Assembly: GCA_040371205.1 (NCBI GenBank)
Contig: AP031382.1
Coordinates: forward strand, 1,485,562 to 1,549,561
Length of the DNA: 64,000 nt
Origin: Rhodanobacter sp.
Lineage (GTDB): Bacteria > Pseudomonadota > Gammaproteobacteria > Xanthomonadales > Rhodanobacteraceae
Direction of reading: 5' to 3'
Shown: piece after piece, positions 29,543 through 40,022 of the stretch
Position numbering within the stretch: position 1 is the stretch's first letter
Layout of the letters: every line of letters begins with the position of its first letter
Program-made: the position numbers and the translations under genes
Notes under the pieces: model-generated
The model's input: the letters and a program-made list of their open reading frames with translations, nothing else
What the model was told of the DNA's origin: nothing
The model's database searches: none

Positions 29543-30674
29543 TGAGCAGCACTCCGCCCGCGACCACCACGCGATCGCCGGCCTTGAGGCCCTTCAGCAC
29601 GCGGGCGCCGGCGTTCTCGTCGTAGCTCAGCTCCACCGTGCGGCGTTCGAACGTCCACGGCGCCACTTCCACGAATACCGTGGTGCTGTCGTTGTTCATC
29701 AGCAGCGCGGACTCCGGCACGAACACCTGCGCCGGCTGTGCCACGGCGATGCCGGCGCGGGCGTACATGCCGGGCTTCAGTGCGTGGTCGGCATTGTCGA
29801 CGGCGATGCGCACCAGGTCGCGGCGGCTGGCTGGATCGAGCACGGCGCCCACCGAGGCGACGTTGCCGTGGAACACGCGGCCCGGCCATGCCGGCACGCT
29901 GGCCGTGGCGGCCTGGCCGCGCGCCACCAGGCCCAACGCGTTCTCCGGCACTTCGGCCGTGATCCACAGCTTGTCGATGTCGACGATGGTCATCATCGAA
30001 GCGGTGGAGTCGTTGACGAAGATGCCCGGCGCGATGGTCAGCGCGGTGATCGTGCCGGCGATGGGCGCGCGCACCTGCATCGGGCGCGACCCGCCCTTGG
30101 CATCGGCAGTGCCGCCCAGCGCGGCCAGCCGTGCCTGAGCGCGGCGGTATTCCGCCTCGGCCTGCACATAACCGCTCTGCGCCGCTTCCAGGTCCTTCAC
30201 CGCCGCGCCGCCGGCCTGCTGCACGCCGCGCGCGCGCGCCAGCGTCTTGTTCGCGAGGTTCAGCGCATCGCGCGCCTTGTCCTCGTCGGCGTAGGCCTGC
30301 GCGAGGTCGCCGGAGTCGATCACCGCCAGCAACTGGCCGCGCCGCACGCGGTCGCCGATATCCACATCCAGCGACACCACGCGGCCGGCGAGTGCCGGCA
30401 GCACGTTGGCCACGTGCGCGGGGTCGGCTTCGACGACGGCGGGGAAGGCCAGCTCGTGCGGCGCCTGGCGCAGCTCGACCGGAGCGATCTTCAGGCGTTG
30501 GCGCAGCGGCGAGCCGGCAGGTACGTCGATCTGCTGGCCGCGCACGACGAAAGCGGGCGCCGCTTCCTGCGCGGGTTCACTGCGCGAGCATCCGCCGAGC
30601 AGGCCGGCGAGGGTGAGTGCGAACGCGCAGGCAGCGGCGCGCCGGCGGAAAAGCGTGTTGGACATGACTGGCAT
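29535..30674 (-). CDS. RND periplasmic adaptor (membrane fusion) lipoprotein
   Basis: A 379-residue membrane-fusion protein linking the inner-membrane pump to the outer-membrane channel. The lipobox ends LLGGC (C29 from the upstream ATG). The barrel-sandwich hybrid domain has LPALAGRVVSLDVDIGDRVRRGQLL. An alpha-hairpin spans about residues 130-180, and the C-terminal beta domains end GDRVVVAGGVLLND. A second ATG at 30665 would remove three residues; neither has a strong ribosome site. The long N-terminal His-rich region of some CzcB proteins is absent. Confidence 0.92.
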   Translation of the reverse strand: MPVMSNTLFRRRAAACAFALTLAGLLGGCSRSEPAQEAAPAFVVRGQQIDVPAGSPLRQRLKIAPVELRQAPHELAFPAVVEADPAHVANVLPALAGRVVSLDVDIGDRVRRGQLLAVIDSGDLAQAYADEDKARDALNLANKTLARARGVQQAGGAAVKDLEAAQSGYVQAEAEYRRAQARLAALGGTADAKGGSRPMQVRAPIAGTITALTIAPGIFVNDSTASMMTIVDIDKLWITAEVPENALGLVARGQAATASVPAWPGRVFHGNVASVGAVLDPASRRDLVRIAVDNADHALKPGMYARAGIAVAQPAQVFVPESALLMNNDSTTVFVEVAPWTFERRTVELSYDENAGARVLKGLKAGDRVVVAGGVLLND

Positions 30675-31446
30675 CCGATGCAGCCCGGCCGGGCGGCGGC
30701 GGATGCGAGCGGGCGATCAGCCCTGCATCACGCCGGACGCGTCGATCCGGTGAGGTGTGGAATCGTTTGGAGTCGCGCCGGCAAACGGCGCAGCGGGAGG
30801 TCTACTGTCGTCAGGCATGCTGGCCCCCATGGTCCATCGCGGGACGGGACGGAATCTGCGTTGCGTCGATGGCAGAACGATGACGGGCGCGCGGGAACGC
30901 GCGGCGCGCATGCGCCGGTCGTGCGTACAAGCGTCTTGAATCGGGGATGCGGTGGAACATGGGCTCGCCTCTGCACGCGCACGCGGCGCGCGGCGGCGGC
31001 CCGTCCCTCAGTCGAGAAGAACGAAGGCCGGCCGCAGGCGGTCGCTGGCGCTCATCGGGTGGTGGAACGCCGGCATCCGCAAGGGTTTGCGGTCGCCGGC
31101 GCGTCGACTGGGATAACTGTCCATTTCTCGCTGGGACTGGCCAAAGAAGCCGACAGCAGGGCTGAGGGCGGGCGCACTCTAGTCGCGCGGCATGGGGCTG
31201 TCAACGCACCTGGACGACCGAATTTCCGGGAGGGACGCGGTTTGGAAAGCTTCGCCGTGCGCCACCGGGATTTGGCGCCTGAATCGTTGCTGACGTGATC
31301 CGGTCTTGCCGCGGGCGCATGAACACGAAGACCGCCTTGCTGTCGCCTTCGATGGGCACGACGGCGCCGGGTGGCGCCGTCCCTGCCGCGGTTTCGTGTG
31401 CCGTTCGGCGGCAAGATCCTGCTTGCCGCCGACGGAGGCGCCCGTG
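30675..31446. other. 772-bp stretch without a supported gene
   Basis: This gap lies upstream of the metal-efflux operon and downstream of the AIM24-like gene. Short open frames occur on both strands (for example minus strand 30717-30911, 64 codons), but none shows a recognisable domain, a good ribosome site or family-like composition. It must hold the efflux-operon promoter. It may also hold remnants of a lost gene; no regulator gene is present. Confidence 0.5.
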
Positions 31447-32214
31447 CTAGTTGTCGCCGCCAAGCACCGAGCCGATGACGCCGCCGAGCAGGCCGGCGCC
31501 GATGCCGGTCGATGCCGCGCGGCTGCCTTCGCCAGGCAGGTATTCGGCGATCTGGTGGGCAAGGCGCGAGATGGGCAGGGTCTGCAGCCACACCGTGCCG
31601 GGGCCGGTGAGCGAGGCGAGGAAGATGCCGTCGCCGCCGAAGAGGGCGTTCTTGATGCCGGGCACGGTGGTGATCTGGAAATTCACCGAAGCCTGGAACG
31701 CGCCGACGTGGCCGGGATGCACGCGCAGCGTCTCGCCCGGAGCAAGGTCCTTGCGGATGAGTTCGCCGGACAGTTCCAGCCAGGCCGTGCCGGTGCCGCT
31801 GATCCGCTGCAGCAGCAGGCCGGCGCCGCCGAAGATGCCGGCGCCCAGCGACTGCTGGAAACCCACGCCGATGGCGACCTGCGAGGTGGCGCAGAGAAAG
31901 CCGTGGCGATGCACCATGTATTCGCTGCCCGGCGCCACCGGCACCGGCACGATGTGGCCGGGCACCTTGGTGGCGAACGCCACCACGCCGGGCGACTGCA
32001 CCGCGCGGTAGTCCGTCATGAAGAAGCTGCCGCCGCCGGCCACGCGCTTGAACATGCCGAACAGGCCGCCGCCACCGCCCATCTGGGTATGCGTGGTCAT
32101 CTGGATCGACGCGCTCATCCACGACAGCTCGCCGCTTTCGGCAAACACGCTTTCGCCCGGGTCGAGCTGCACTTCGAGCACCGGCATGGTGGTGCCCTGG
32201 ATATGGGTCTGCAT
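31447..32214 (-). CDS. AIM24/TIGR00266-family protein
   Basis: A 255-residue protein of the AIM24 family (TIGR00266), made of beta-rich tandem halves with MVHRHGFLCATSQV and FFMTDYRA typical blocks. Gly-rich loops (MGGGGGLFGMFK, around residue 47) and a Gly-rich C-terminus (GLLGGVIGSVLGG) stand out. No signal peptide. In mitochondria AIM24 supports inner-membrane organisation; bacterial roles are unknown. The start at 32214 is the only ATG that begins the conserved region. Confidence 0.88.
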   Translation of the reverse strand: MQTHIQGTTMPVLEVQLDPGESVFAESGELSWMSASIQMTTHTQMGGGGGLFGMFKRVAGGGSFFMTDYRAVQSPGVVAFATKVPGHIVPVPVAPGSEYMVHRHGFLCATSQVAIGVGFQQSLGAGIFGGAGLLLQRISGTGTAWLELSGELIRKDLAPGETLRVHPGHVGAFQASVNFQITTVPGIKNALFGGDGIFLASLTGPGTVWLQTLPISRLAHQIAEYLPGEGSRAASTGIGAGLLGGVIGSVLGGDN

Positions 32215-32343
32215 GGCAAGGCTTCCGTCTGATGGTTGGCAGTGAGTATCCGCCCGCGGCGTGCAGGTGCCGCCGCGCGCCCCGCGGAAGATACGCTTAC
32301 CTGCAGCGTGCGGTAAGTCCTTTCCGTCACCTGCAAAAGCAGA

Positions 32344-32363
32344 AGACCGCCTTGCGGCGGTCT
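32344..32363 (-). terminator. Intrinsic terminator after typA
   Basis: A perfect 8-bp stem AGACCGCC/GGCGGTCT with a 4-nt loop lies 29 bp beyond the typA stop. On the minus strand it is followed by TCTGCTTTTG, a broken T tract. It separates typA from the AIM24-like gene. Confidence 0.65.
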
Positions 32364-32391
32364 CCGGTGGCCTTGCATGCAACGGTCTTGC

Positions 32392-34221
32392 TCAGCCGCC
32401 GCGCGAAGCCTTCTTGCGGTCGTTCTCGGTGAGGTGCTTCTTGCGCAGGCGGATTTCCTTCGGCGTCACCTCGACCAGCTCGTCGTCGTCGATGAAGTCC
32501 AGCGCCTGCTCCAGCGAGAACTTGGTGGCCGGGGTGAGCTGGATCGCGTCGTCCTTGCCGGCGGCGCGCATGTTGGTCAGCGGCTTGGGCTTGATCACGT
32601 TGACGGTGAGGTCGTTGTCCTTGGCGTGGATGCCCACCAGCTGGCCTTCGTACACGTTGTCGCCTTCGGCGGCGAACAGCTTGCCGCGCTCCTGCAGCGG
32701 CCCCAGCGAATAGGCGGGGGTGGTGCCGCCGGCGTTGGCGATCATCACGCCGTTCTGGCGCTTGGCGATCTGGCCTTCTTCCTTCGGGCCGTAGTGGTCG
32801 AACACGTGGAACAGCAGGCCCGAGCCCTGGGTGAGGGTCTTGAACTGGTTCTGGAAGCCGATCAGGCCGCGCGCCGGGATCATGTATTCGAGGCGCACGC
32901 GCCCCTTGCCGTCCGGCTCCATGTTCTTGAGCTGGCCCTTGCGCATGCCCAGGCGTTCCATCACCGGGCCCTGGTGGATCTCTTCCACGTCGACCACCAG
33001 CTGCTCGATCGGCTCCATTTTCTGGCCGTCGATCTCCTTGATGATGACCTCAGGGCGCGACACGGCCAGCTCGTAGCCCTCGCGGCGCATGTTCTCGATC
33101 AGCACCGACAGGTGCAGCTCGCCGCGGCCGGAGACCAGGAACTTGTCGGCGTCCGAACCCTGCTCGACCTTCAGCGCCACGTTGTGCACCTGCTCGCGGT
33201 CCAGGCGGTCCTTCAGCTGGCGGCTGGTGAGGAACTTGCCGCCGCTGAGGTCCTTGTTGCCGGCGAACGGCGAGCTGTTGACCTGGAAGGTCATCGAGAT
33301 GGTCGGCTCGTCCACGGTCAGCGCGGGCAACGCTTCCGGGGTGTCCAGCGCGCAGACGGTATCGGAAATGGTCAGCTCGGCGATGCCGGAGATGGCCACG
33401 ATGTCGCCCGCCTCGGCGCTGTCCTGCTCGATGCGCTCCAAGCCGAGGAAGCCCAGCACCTGCAGCACCTTGCCCTGGCGCTTCTTGCCCTCGCGGTTGA
33501 TCACCGCGACCGGCATGTTCTTCTTCAGCGTGCCGCGCTGGATGCGGCCGATGCCGATCACGCCGACGAAGTTGTTGTAGTCGAGCTGGCTGATGCGCAT
33601 CTGGAACGGGCCTTCCGGATCCACTTCCGGCTTGGGCGCGTGGTCCATGATCGCCTGGTACAGCGGGGTCATGTCGCCTTCGCGGACTTCCGGGTCGAGG
33701 CTGGCGTAGCCGTTCAGGGCCGAGGCGTAGACGATGGGGAAGTCCATCTGCTCCGGCGTGGCGCCGAGGCGGTCGAACAGGTCCCACACCTGCTCGACGA
33801 CCCACTCCGCGCGGGCGCCGGGGCGGTCGATCTTGTTCACCACCACGATGGGCTTGAAGCCCATGGCGAAGGCCTTCTGCGTCACGAAGCGCGTCTGCGG
33901 CATCGGGCCGTCCATCGCGTCGACCAGGATCAGCACGGTGTCCACCATCGACAGCACGCGCTCCACCTCGCCGCCGAAGTCGGCGTGGCCGGGGGTGTCG
34001 ACGATGTTGATGCGGTTGCCCTGCCAGGTGATGGCGGTGTTCTTGGCCAGGATGGTGATGCCGCGCTCCTTTTCCTGGTCGTTCGAGTCCATCACGCGCT
34101 CGGCCAGCACGGTGCGCTCGTTGAGCGTGCCGGACTGCTTCAGCAACTGGTCGACGAGGGTGGTCTTGCCGTGGTCGACGTGGGCGACGATGGCGATGTT
34201 GCGCAGGTTTTCGATGGACAT
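32392..34221 (-). CDS. typA: Translational GTPase TypA/BipA
   Basis: A 609-residue ribosome-associated GTPase that helps 50S assembly and stress adaptation. The GTP motifs are [10 protein letters not shown] (residues 13-22), DTPGHADF and NKIDRPGA. Switch I ends in [11 protein letters not shown]. The EF-G-like domains III and V and the BipA-specific C-terminal domain ([15 protein letters not shown]) are all present at normal length. The gene stands alone with its own promoter and terminator. Confidence 0.97.
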   Translation of the reverse strand: MSIENLRNIAIVAHVDHGKTTLVDQLLKQSGTLNERTVLAERVMDSNDQEKERGITILAKNTAITWQGNRINIVDTPGHADFGGEVERVLSMVDTVLILVDAMDGPMPQTRFVTQKAFAMGFKPIVVVNKIDRPGARAEWVVEQVWDLFDRLGATPEQMDFPIVYASALNGYASLDPEVREGDMTPLYQAIMDHAPKPEVDPEGPFQMRISQLDYNNFVGVIGIGRIQRGTLKKNMPVAVINREGKKRQGKVLQVLGFLGLERIEQDSAEAGDIVAISGIAELTISDTVCALDTPEALPALTVDEPTISMTFQVNSSPFAGNKDLSGGKFLTSRQLKDRLDREQVHNVALKVEQGSDADKFLVSGRGELHLSVLIENMRREGYELAVSRPEVIIKEIDGQKMEPIEQLVVDVEEIHQGPVMERLGMRKGQLKNMEPDGKGRVRLEYMIPARGLIGFQNQFKTLTQGSGLLFHVFDHYGPKEEGQIAKRQNGVMIANAGGTTPAYSLGPLQERGKLFAAEGDNVYEGQLVGIHAKDNDLTVNVIKPKPLTNMRAAGKDDAIQLTPATKFSLEQALDFIDDDELVEVTPKEIRLRKKHLTENDRKKASRGG

Positions 34222-34279
34222 GATCGGGGCTCGGGCGACGCGGGGTCGTCACGCAGGTTTCGGAAAGGGGAACCCGACG

Positions 34280-34285
34280 ATTATA
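34280..34285 (-). promoter_or_regulatory. -10 element of the typA promoter
   Basis: A perfect TATAAT on the minus strand sits 59-64 bp upstream of the typA start, in otherwise GC-rich DNA. The -35 region is weak (about GAGCGG at 17-bp spacing). Confidence 0.5.
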
Positions 34286-34381
34286 CGCGCTTGGGCCGCA
34301 ATCCGCTCGCGTGCGCTATTCTTCGCCATTGCGCGCCGCACCGGCGGCGCAACGACTCCGAAACCCGACCCGAGGAAAGCC

Positions 34382-34891
34382 ATGGCCATCCAAGTCACCC
34401 TGCACACCAACCGTGGCCCGATCCGCCTGAACATGCACGACGACAAGGCGCCGCTGACCGTGGCGAATTTCGTCAACCTGGCCAAGCGCGGCTATTACGA
34501 CGGCCTGTCGTTCCACCGCGTGATCGCGGATTTCATGATCCAGGGCGGTTGCCCGGAAGGCAGCGGCCGCGGCGGCCCGGGCTACCGCTTCGAGGACGAG
34601 TTCCATCCCTCGCTGCGCCATGACAAGCCCGGCGTGCTCTCGATGGCGAATGCCGGCCCGCGCACCAACGGCAGCCAGTTCTTCATCACCCATGGCGCCA
34701 CGCCGTGGCTGGACGGCAAGCACAGCGTGTTCGGCGAAGTGATCGACGCGAACGACCAGCAGGTGGTCGATGCGATCCGCCAGGGCGACGTCATCGAAAA
34801 GGTCACCGTGGACGGCGACGCGGACGCGCTGCTGGCCGCCAAGGCCGACCGCGTGCAGGAGTGGAACGAGACGCTGGATGCGCGCGGCTGA
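34382..34891 (+). CDS. ppiB: Cytosolic cyclophilin peptidyl-prolyl isomerase
   Basis: A 169-residue single-domain cyclophilin without a signal peptide. [13 protein letters not shown] holds the catalytic Arg, followed by [12 protein letters not shown] and the [11 protein letters not shown] block; all are the standard active-site residues. It catalyses proline isomerisation during folding in the cytoplasm. The ATG at 34382 follows GAGGAAAGCC, a fair ribosome site. It diverges from typA. Confidence 0.95.
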   Translation: MAIQVTLHTNRGPIRLNMHDDKAPLTVANFVNLAKRGYYDGLSFHRVIADFMIQGGCPEGSGRGGPGYRFEDEFHPSLRHDKPGVLSMANAGPRTNGSQFFITHGATPWLDGKHSVFGEVIDANDQQVVDAIRQGDVIEKVTVDGDADALLAAKADRVQEWNETLDARG

Positions 34892-34953
34892 GTTTCCACG
34901 CGGGCCGGTGATGCGGCCCGCCGCCCATCAAACCTGATGCAAGGAGATCGACG

Positions 34954-35388
34954 ATGTCCCTACTCGACAGCCTGGGCAGCCTGCTTGGCGGTGGCCAGGG
35001 CAATCCCGGTGGTGGGTCCTCGCTGATCGACGTGGCCGGCCAGCTGATCCAGCAGGCCGGCGGCGTGCAGGGCCTGGCCGACATGCTGCAGCAGCACGGC
35101 CTCGGCGAGGCGGTGCAGTCGTGGATCGGCAACGGCGCGAACTTGCCGGTGTCGGCCGAGCAACTGGGCCAGGCGCTGCAGAACGGCGGCCTCGGTTCCG
35201 CGGTGCAGGAGGCGGCAGGCAAACTGGGCGTGGATCCCGGCCAGCTGATCGGCCAGTTGTCGCAGGTGCTGCCGCACGCGGTGGATCACCTCACGCCGGA
35301 CGGCCAGGCGCCGGCCAGCGGCGGCGGCTTCGACCTTTCGATGCTGGGCGGCCTGGCCGAAAAACTGCTTGCGTCGCGCGGCGCCTGA
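34954..35388 (+). CDS. DUF937 (YidB-like) protein
   Basis: A 144-residue protein of the DUF937/YidB family. It starts with LLDSLGSLLGGGQGN, has a Gly-rich N-terminal linker and the family's GLADMLQQHGLGEAVQSWIGNG block near residues 42-65, then LPVSAEQLGQALQ. AAGGAGATCG precedes the ATG. Function is unknown. A strong bidirectional terminator lies beyond it. Confidence 0.88.
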   Translation: MSLLDSLGSLLGGGQGNPGGGSSLIDVAGQLIQQAGGVQGLADMLQQHGLGEAVQSWIGNGANLPVSAEQLGQALQNGGLGSAVQEAAGKLGVDPGQLIGQLSQVLPHAVDHLTPDGQAPASGGGFDLSMLGGLAEKLLASRGA

Positions 35389-35473
35389 GGGTTCGCCTTT
35401 GTGATCGACCTCGATCGCATGAGTCATGCGGGTGGCCGCCCATGGCCGCGCTTTGAAATAAATGGTTCGGACA

Positions 35474-35507
35474 AAAAAGCGCGGCAGGGCAGCCTGTCGC
35501 GCTTTTT
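35474..35507. terminator. Bidirectional terminator between DUF937 and GlsB genes
   Basis: A 15-bp stem (AAAAAGCGCGGCAGG pairing with CCTGTCGCGCTTTTT, one G-U pair) with loop GCAG. A-tract on one side and T-tract on the other let it work for both converging genes. Confidence 0.88.
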
Positions 35508-35531
35508 GTCTGGACGCCTCGTGGCGCGGCA

Positions 35532-35786
35532 TCAGATGCCGAGGAATTTCATCCCGAACAGCAGCACCACCGCGCCGACGATGGACATCAGGAAGCCGGC
35601 GGTATGGAACTTCGAGTCCGCTGCGGGCTTGCTGAACAGCCGGGCGATGAAGCCGCCGATGATCGAGCCGGCGATACCGATGAGCGCGGTGATCCAGAAG
35701 CCGTGATGGTCGGCGCCAGTCACGATCCAGCGTGCGATGAAGCCTACAAAGAAGCCGACGATGATGGACCAGATGAGATGGAACAT
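35532..35786 (-). CDS. GlsB/YeaQ/YmgE stress-response membrane protein
   Basis: An 84-residue transglycosylase-associated (GlsB/YeaQ) protein with three hydrophobic helices and the Gly-zipper motif ALIGIAGSIIGGFIARLF (about residues 35-52). These small inner-membrane proteins respond to envelope or osmotic stress. The ATG at 35786 has GGAG 8 bp upstream; another ATG six bases earlier is too close to it. Confidence 0.9.
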   Translation of the reverse strand: MFHLIWSIIVGFFVGFIARWIVTGADHHGFWITALIGIAGSIIGGFIARLFSKPAADSKFHTAGFLMSIVGAVVLLFGMKFLGI

Positions 35787-35994
35787 GGGCATTACTCCTC
35801 GGGCTGTCTGAAATCTTCGGATGGAAAGACCTGCCATCGCTACGCCTGACGGCGTCCGCATCATGCCAGCAGCGACGGACAGGGAGACAGGGCGAATTCC
35901 GTCCACAGGGGATTGACGCGACGCCGCATGCTAAAATCGTCCGGATTCGCCGCATCGAATCCGACGATCCCCTCCCCACGGTCCAGAGGAAGCC

Positions 35995-37194
35995 ATGCCC
36001 CAGCTTGCCCAGCGCGTCGGCCGCGCCAAACCCAGCGCGATCATGGTCATCGCCAGCAAGGCGAAGCAGCTCAAGGCCGCCGGTCGCGACATCATCAGCT
36101 TCTCCATCGGCGTGCCGAACTTCCTGCCGGGCGAGCACGTGTATGCGGCGGCGCGCGAGGCGCTCGGGCACGACAGCGGCCAGTACGGCAGCAACCGCGG
36201 CGCCGATGCGCTGCTGGACGCGTTCCTGAAGCACATCGAGGCGCTGGGTTTCGCCGGCTACGGCCACGCCAACCTGTCGGTGGGCATCGGCGCCAAGCAG
36301 GTGCTGTACAACCTGGCCGAGGCGATGCTGGACGAGGGCGACGAGATCGCCTTTGCCGCGCCCTACTGGACCACCTACCGCGACATCGCCGACATCGTGG
36401 GCGCGAAGGCCAACGTGCTGCATTGCGGTCCGGAGCAGAACTACAAGCTCACGCCGGCCCAGCTCGACGCCGCGCTGGCGCGCAAGCCCAAGGTGTTCCT
36501 GTTCAACAATCCGTCCAACCCCACCGGCATGGTCTACACGCGCGAGGAGATCGCCGCGCTGGCCGACGTGCTGGCGAAGCATCCCGATACCTGGATCATC
36601 ACCGACGACATCTACAACTCGATGGTGTTCGACGGCATCGGCTACCACAACTTCGTGTTCGCCAGGCCGGAGCTGAAGGACCGCCTGGTGTTCGTCGATT
36701 CGGTGTCCAAGACCTATGGCATGCCGGGCTGGCGCGTGGGCTTCATCGCCGGCCCGGAGGGCGTGGCCAAGGCGGTCACCACGCTCAATTCCAACCACAT
36801 CACCAGCCTGCCGGAAGTGATCACCGCCGCCGCGGTGGCCGCGCTCGCCGGCCCGCAGGACATCCCGCAGGCCAAGTGCGCGGAATTCGCCGAGCGGCGC
36901 GACACGGTGGTGGATGCGCTCAACGCCATCCCCGGAGTCGCCTGCCCGCGGCCGCAGGGTGCGTTCTACGCGTTTCCCGACATTTCCGTTGCGTTCGGCA
37001 AGAGCCACCAAGGCACCAGGATCACCAACGACGTGGAGTTCTGCGCCGCCTTGCTCGAAGCCAAGGGCGTGGCGTGCGTGCCGGGCTCCGCGTTCGGCGA
37101 GCCGCGCGCCTTGCGCATTTCCTATACCTGCCCGCCGGAACAATTGCAGCCCGGCTTGCAGCGCATCCAGGCGTTCTTCGCCGAACTGGCCTGA
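35995..37194 (+). CDS. Class I pyridoxal-phosphate aminotransferase (aspartate type)
   Basis: A 399-residue fold-type I aminotransferase. The PLP-binding lysine is K239 in SVSKTYGMPGWR. NNPSNPTG (about residues 170-177) and DDIYNSMVF supply further cofactor contacts, and LRISYTCP holds the substrate-carboxylate Arg. It resembles AspB-type aspartate/aromatic transaminases more than AspC. The next gene, mdh, begins 48 bp on, so the pair could link oxaloacetate to aspartate and malate. Confidence 0.92.
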   Translation: MPQLAQRVGRAKPSAIMVIASKAKQLKAAGRDIISFSIGVPNFLPGEHVYAAAREALGHDSGQYGSNRGADALLDAFLKHIEALGFAGYGHANLSVGIGAKQVLYNLAEAMLDEGDEIAFAAPYWTTYRDIADIVGAKANVLHCGPEQNYKLTPAQLDAALARKPKVFLFNNPSNPTGMVYTREEIAALADVLAKHPDTWIITDDIYNSMVFDGIGYHNFVFARPELKDRLVFVDSVSKTYGMPGWRVGFIAGPEGVAKAVTTLNSNHITSLPEVITAAAVAALAGPQDIPQAKCAEFAERRDTVVDALNAIPGVACPRPQGAFYAFPDISVAFGKSHQGTRITNDVEFCAALLEAKGVACVPGSAFGEPRALRISYTCPPEQLQPGLQRIQAFFAELA

Positions 37195-37242
37195 TGCAAC
37201 CGCCGTTTTCGAATCCGTAGTACCCATCCCGGAGATCCAACG

Positions 37243-38226
37243 ATGAAAGCCCCCGTTCGAGTTGCCGTTACCGGCGCCGCTGGCCAGATCGGCTACGCCC
37301 TGCTGTTCCGCATCGCCGCCGGCGACATGCTGGGTCCCGACCAGCCGGTGATCCTGCACCTGCTGGAAATCACCCCGGCGCTGCCCGCGCTGCAGGGCGT
37401 GGTGATGGAACTCAACGACTGCGCGTTCCCGACCCTGGTCGGCGTGGTCGCCACCGACGACGTCAACGTGGCCTTCAAGGACGTGGACTACGCCCTGCTG
37501 GTCGGCGCGCGCCCGCGCGGCCCCGGCATGGAGCGCAAGGACCTGCTCGAGGCCAACGGCGCCATCTTCGGCCCGCAGGGCAAGGCGCTGAACGACCACG
37601 CCAAGCGCGACGTGAAGGTGCTGGTGGTCGGCAACCCGGCCAACACCAATGCGCTGATCGCCCAGCAGAACGCGCCCAGCCTCGATCCGAAGTGCTTCAC
37701 CGCGATGGTGCGCCTGGACCACAACCGCGCGCTGTCGCAGCTCGCCGAGAAGACCGGCAAGCACACCACCGACATCAAGAAGGTCACCATCTGGGGCAAC
37801 CACAGCTCCACCCAGTACCCCGACCTGCACCACGCCACCGTGGACGGCAAGCCGGCGCTGTCGCTGGTCGAGCAGTCCTGGTACGAGAGCGACTTCATCC
37901 CCACCGTGCAGCAGCGCGGCGCGGCGATCATCAAGGCGCGCGGCGCCTCGTCGGCCGCCTCGGCCGCTTCCGCCGCGATCGACCACATGCGCACCTGGGC
38001 GCTGGGCACGGCCGAGGGCGACTGGGTGTCGATGGGCATCCCGTCCGACGGCTCCTACGGCATCGAGCCGGGCGTGATCTTCGGCTATCCGGTGACGGTG
38101 AAGGACGGCAAGTACGCCATCGTGCAGGGCCTGGCGATCAATGCCTTCTCGCAGTCGCGCATCGACGCCACCCACAAGGAGCTGCGCGAGGAGCGCGCGG
38201 GCGTGGAGCATCTGTTCGCGAAGTGA
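37243..38226 (+). CDS. mdh: Malate dehydrogenase
   Basis: A 327-residue NAD-dependent malate dehydrogenase of the type found in xanthomonads and burkholderias. The nucleotide fold is [16 protein letters not shown] near the start. [15 protein letters not shown] holds the mobile-loop arginines, and catalytic H187 lies in [11 protein letters not shown]. It oxidises malate to oxaloacetate in the TCA cycle. CGGAGATCC precedes the ATG. A strong terminator follows directly. Confidence 0.97.
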   Translation: MKAPVRVAVTGAAGQIGYALLFRIAAGDMLGPDQPVILHLLEITPALPALQGVVMELNDCAFPTLVGVVATDDVNVAFKDVDYALLVGARPRGPGMERKDLLEANGAIFGPQGKALNDHAKRDVKVLVVGNPANTNALIAQQNAPSLDPKCFTAMVRLDHNRALSQLAEKTGKHTTDIKKVTIWGNHSSTQYPDLHHATVDGKPALSLVEQSWYESDFIPTVQQRGAAIIKARGASSAASAASAAIDHMRTWALGTAEGDWVSMGIPSDGSYGIEPGVIFGYPVTVKDGKYAIVQGLAINAFSQSRIDATHKELREERAGVEHLFAK

Positions 38227-38248
38227 TCGGCGCGAGCACGCGACGTAA

Positions 38249-38280
38249 CGAAGAAGGGCGGCCAAGGCCGCCCTTCTTCG
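38249..38280. terminator. Bidirectional terminator between mdh and ahpF
   Basis: A perfect 15-bp stem (CGAAGAAGGGCGGCC/GGCCGCCCTTCTTCG) with a two-base loop, between convergent genes. T runs are short (TTCTTCGTTT), but stem strength makes termination likely in both directions. Confidence 0.8.
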
Positions 38281-38299
38281 TTTCCGCATGCGAGGCGTG

Positions 38300-39886
38300 T
38301 CAGGCGCTAGTCGCTTCGGCGACCGGCGCCGACGTGCGGATCAGGTGGTCGAACGCGGCCAGCGCGGCGGTGGAACCGGCGCCCATCGCGATCACGATCT
38401 GCTTGTACGGCACCGTGGTGGCATCGCCGGCGGCGAACACGCCGGGCAGCGAGGTCTGGCCGCGATCGTCGATCACGATCTCGCCGCGCGGACTGAGTGC
38501 CAGCGTGCCCGTCAGCCATTCGGTGTTCGGCAGCAGGCCGATCTGCACGAAGATGCCTTCCAGCGCCAGGCTGTTCATCACGCCGTCGGTGCGGTCCTTG
38601 TAGACCAGGCCGGTGACCTTGTGGCCATCGCCCAGCACCTCGGTGGTCTGCGCGCTGACGATCACGTCCACGTTGGGCAGGCTGCGCAGCTTGCGTTGCA
38701 GCACCTCGTCGGCGCGCAGCTTGTGGTCGAACTCGATCAGGGTGACGTGGGCCACGATGCCGGCCAGGTCGATGGCTGCCTCGACGCCGGAATTGCCGCC
38801 GCCGATCACCGCCACGCGCTTGCCCTTGAACAGCGGACCGTCGCAGTGCGGGCAGTAGGCCACGCCCTTGTTGCGGTAGTCGTTCTCGCCGGGCACGCCC
38901 ATCTGCCGCCAGCGCGCGCCGGTGGACAGGATCACCGTCTTCGACTTCAGGCTGGCGCCGTTTTCCAGCTGCACCTCGATCAGGCCGCTGGCCGATTCGC
39001 TCGCGGGCACCAGCTTCGTGGCGCGCTGCAGGTTCATTACGTCCACGTCGTATTCGTGCACGTGCTGTTCCAGCGCCGCGCCCAGCTTCGGGCCTTCGGT
39101 GTAGGGCACGGAGATGAAGTTCTCGATGCCCATGGTGTCCAGCACCTGACCGCCGAAGCGCTCGGCCGCCACGCCGGTGCGGATGCCCTTGCGTGCGGCG
39201 TATACGGCCGCCGCGGCGCCGGCCGGGCCGCCGCCGACCACCAGCACGTCGAACGCGCCCTTGGCCTTGATCTTCTCGGCTTCGCGCGCGGCGGAACCGG
39301 TGTCCAGCCGGGCCACGATCTGCTCCAGGCTCATGCGGCCCTGGTCGAACACCTCGCCGTCGAGGAAGACGGTGGGCACCGACATCACCTGCCGCTGTTC
39401 CACTTCGCCCTGGAACAGCGCGCCGTCGATCGCGACGTGCTTGATGTTGGGGTTGAGCACGCTCATCAGGTTGAGCGCCTGCACCACGTCGGGGCAGTTC
39501 TGGCAGGACTGCGAGAAATAGGTCTCGAAGCGGTATTCGCCGTCGAGGTTGCGCACCTGCTCGATGGTCTCCGCCGCGGCCTTGGACGGATGGCCGCCCA
39601 CCTGCAGCAGGGCCAGCACCAGCGAGGTGAACTCGTGGCCCATCGGGATGCCGGCGAAGCGCACGCCGACGTCGGTGCCGACGCGGTTGATCGCGAACGA
39701 GGGCTTGCGCGGCTCGCTGTCGTCGCGGCGCAGGGCGATCCTGTCCGACAGCGAGGCGATCTCGCACAGGAGTTCGTCCAGTTCGCCCGACTTGGCGCCG
39801 TCGTCGAGCGAGGCGACAAGCTCGATGGGCTGGGTGAGCATTTCCAGGTAGCCCTTCAGCTGGGCCTTGATGGTTTCGTCGAGCAT
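38300..39886 (-). CDS. ahpF: Alkyl hydroperoxide reductase subunit F
   Basis: A 528-residue flavoprotein disulfide reductase that recharges AhpC with NADH. The N-terminal thioredoxin-like domain has the redox pair C128/C131 (SCQNC). The TrxR-like part has the FAD motif [12 protein letters not shown], the active-site pair C345/C348 (CPHC), and the NADH motif [12 protein letters not shown]. Cysteine spacing is as in the Salmonella enzyme. The ATG at 39886 begins the conserved [10 protein letters not shown]; the longer upstream frame is out of family. It follows ahpC on the same strand. Confidence 0.96.
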   Translation of the reverse strand: MLDETIKAQLKGYLEMLTQPIELVASLDDGAKSGELDELLCEIASLSDRIALRRDDSEPRKPSFAINRVGTDVGVRFAGIPMGHEFTSLVLALLQVGGHPSKAAAETIEQVRNLDGEYRFETYFSQSCQNCPDVVQALNLMSVLNPNIKHVAIDGALFQGEVEQRQVMSVPTVFLDGEVFDQGRMSLEQIVARLDTGSAAREAEKIKAKGAFDVLVVGGGPAGAAAAVYAARKGIRTGVAAERFGGQVLDTMGIENFISVPYTEGPKLGAALEQHVHEYDVDVMNLQRATKLVPASESASGLIEVQLENGASLKSKTVILSTGARWRQMGVPGENDYRNKGVAYCPHCDGPLFKGKRVAVIGGGNSGVEAAIDLAGIVAHVTLIEFDHKLRADEVLQRKLRSLPNVDVIVSAQTTEVLGDGHKVTGLVYKDRTDGVMNSLALEGIFVQIGLLPNTEWLTGTLALSPRGEIVIDDRGQTSLPGVFAAGDATTVPYKQIVIAMGAGSTAALAAFDHLIRTSAPVAEATSA

Positions 39887-40022
39887 GGCAACCACTCCAA
39901 GAACATGGATGGGCGGGAAACGGGGGAGCGCGGGAGGTTTGTGAAAGCGGCCTGCGCCGCGGAGAGGGCAGGCGGGGAGCGCGCCGGCGCGAGCCGCTGG
40001 CACAAACGTCCCGGGTGGGGAG

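Noticed and set aside
25442-29545. A 1367-codon open frame on the plus strand opposite the RND efflux genes
   Set aside because: It is a by-product of high GC at third positions. Its His/Arg/Gln-rich translation shows no domain, and the opposite strand encodes well-recognised efflux proteins.
30717-30911. Possible 64-residue protein upstream of the efflux adaptor gene
   Set aside because: Its Pro/Ser/Arg-rich sequence has no recognisable motif and no good ribosome site; it is short enough to occur by chance in GC-rich DNA.
34960-38289. A 1109-codon minus-strand open frame spanning DUF937 to mdh
   Set aside because: It crosses five recognised genes and two terminators and has no family resemblance.
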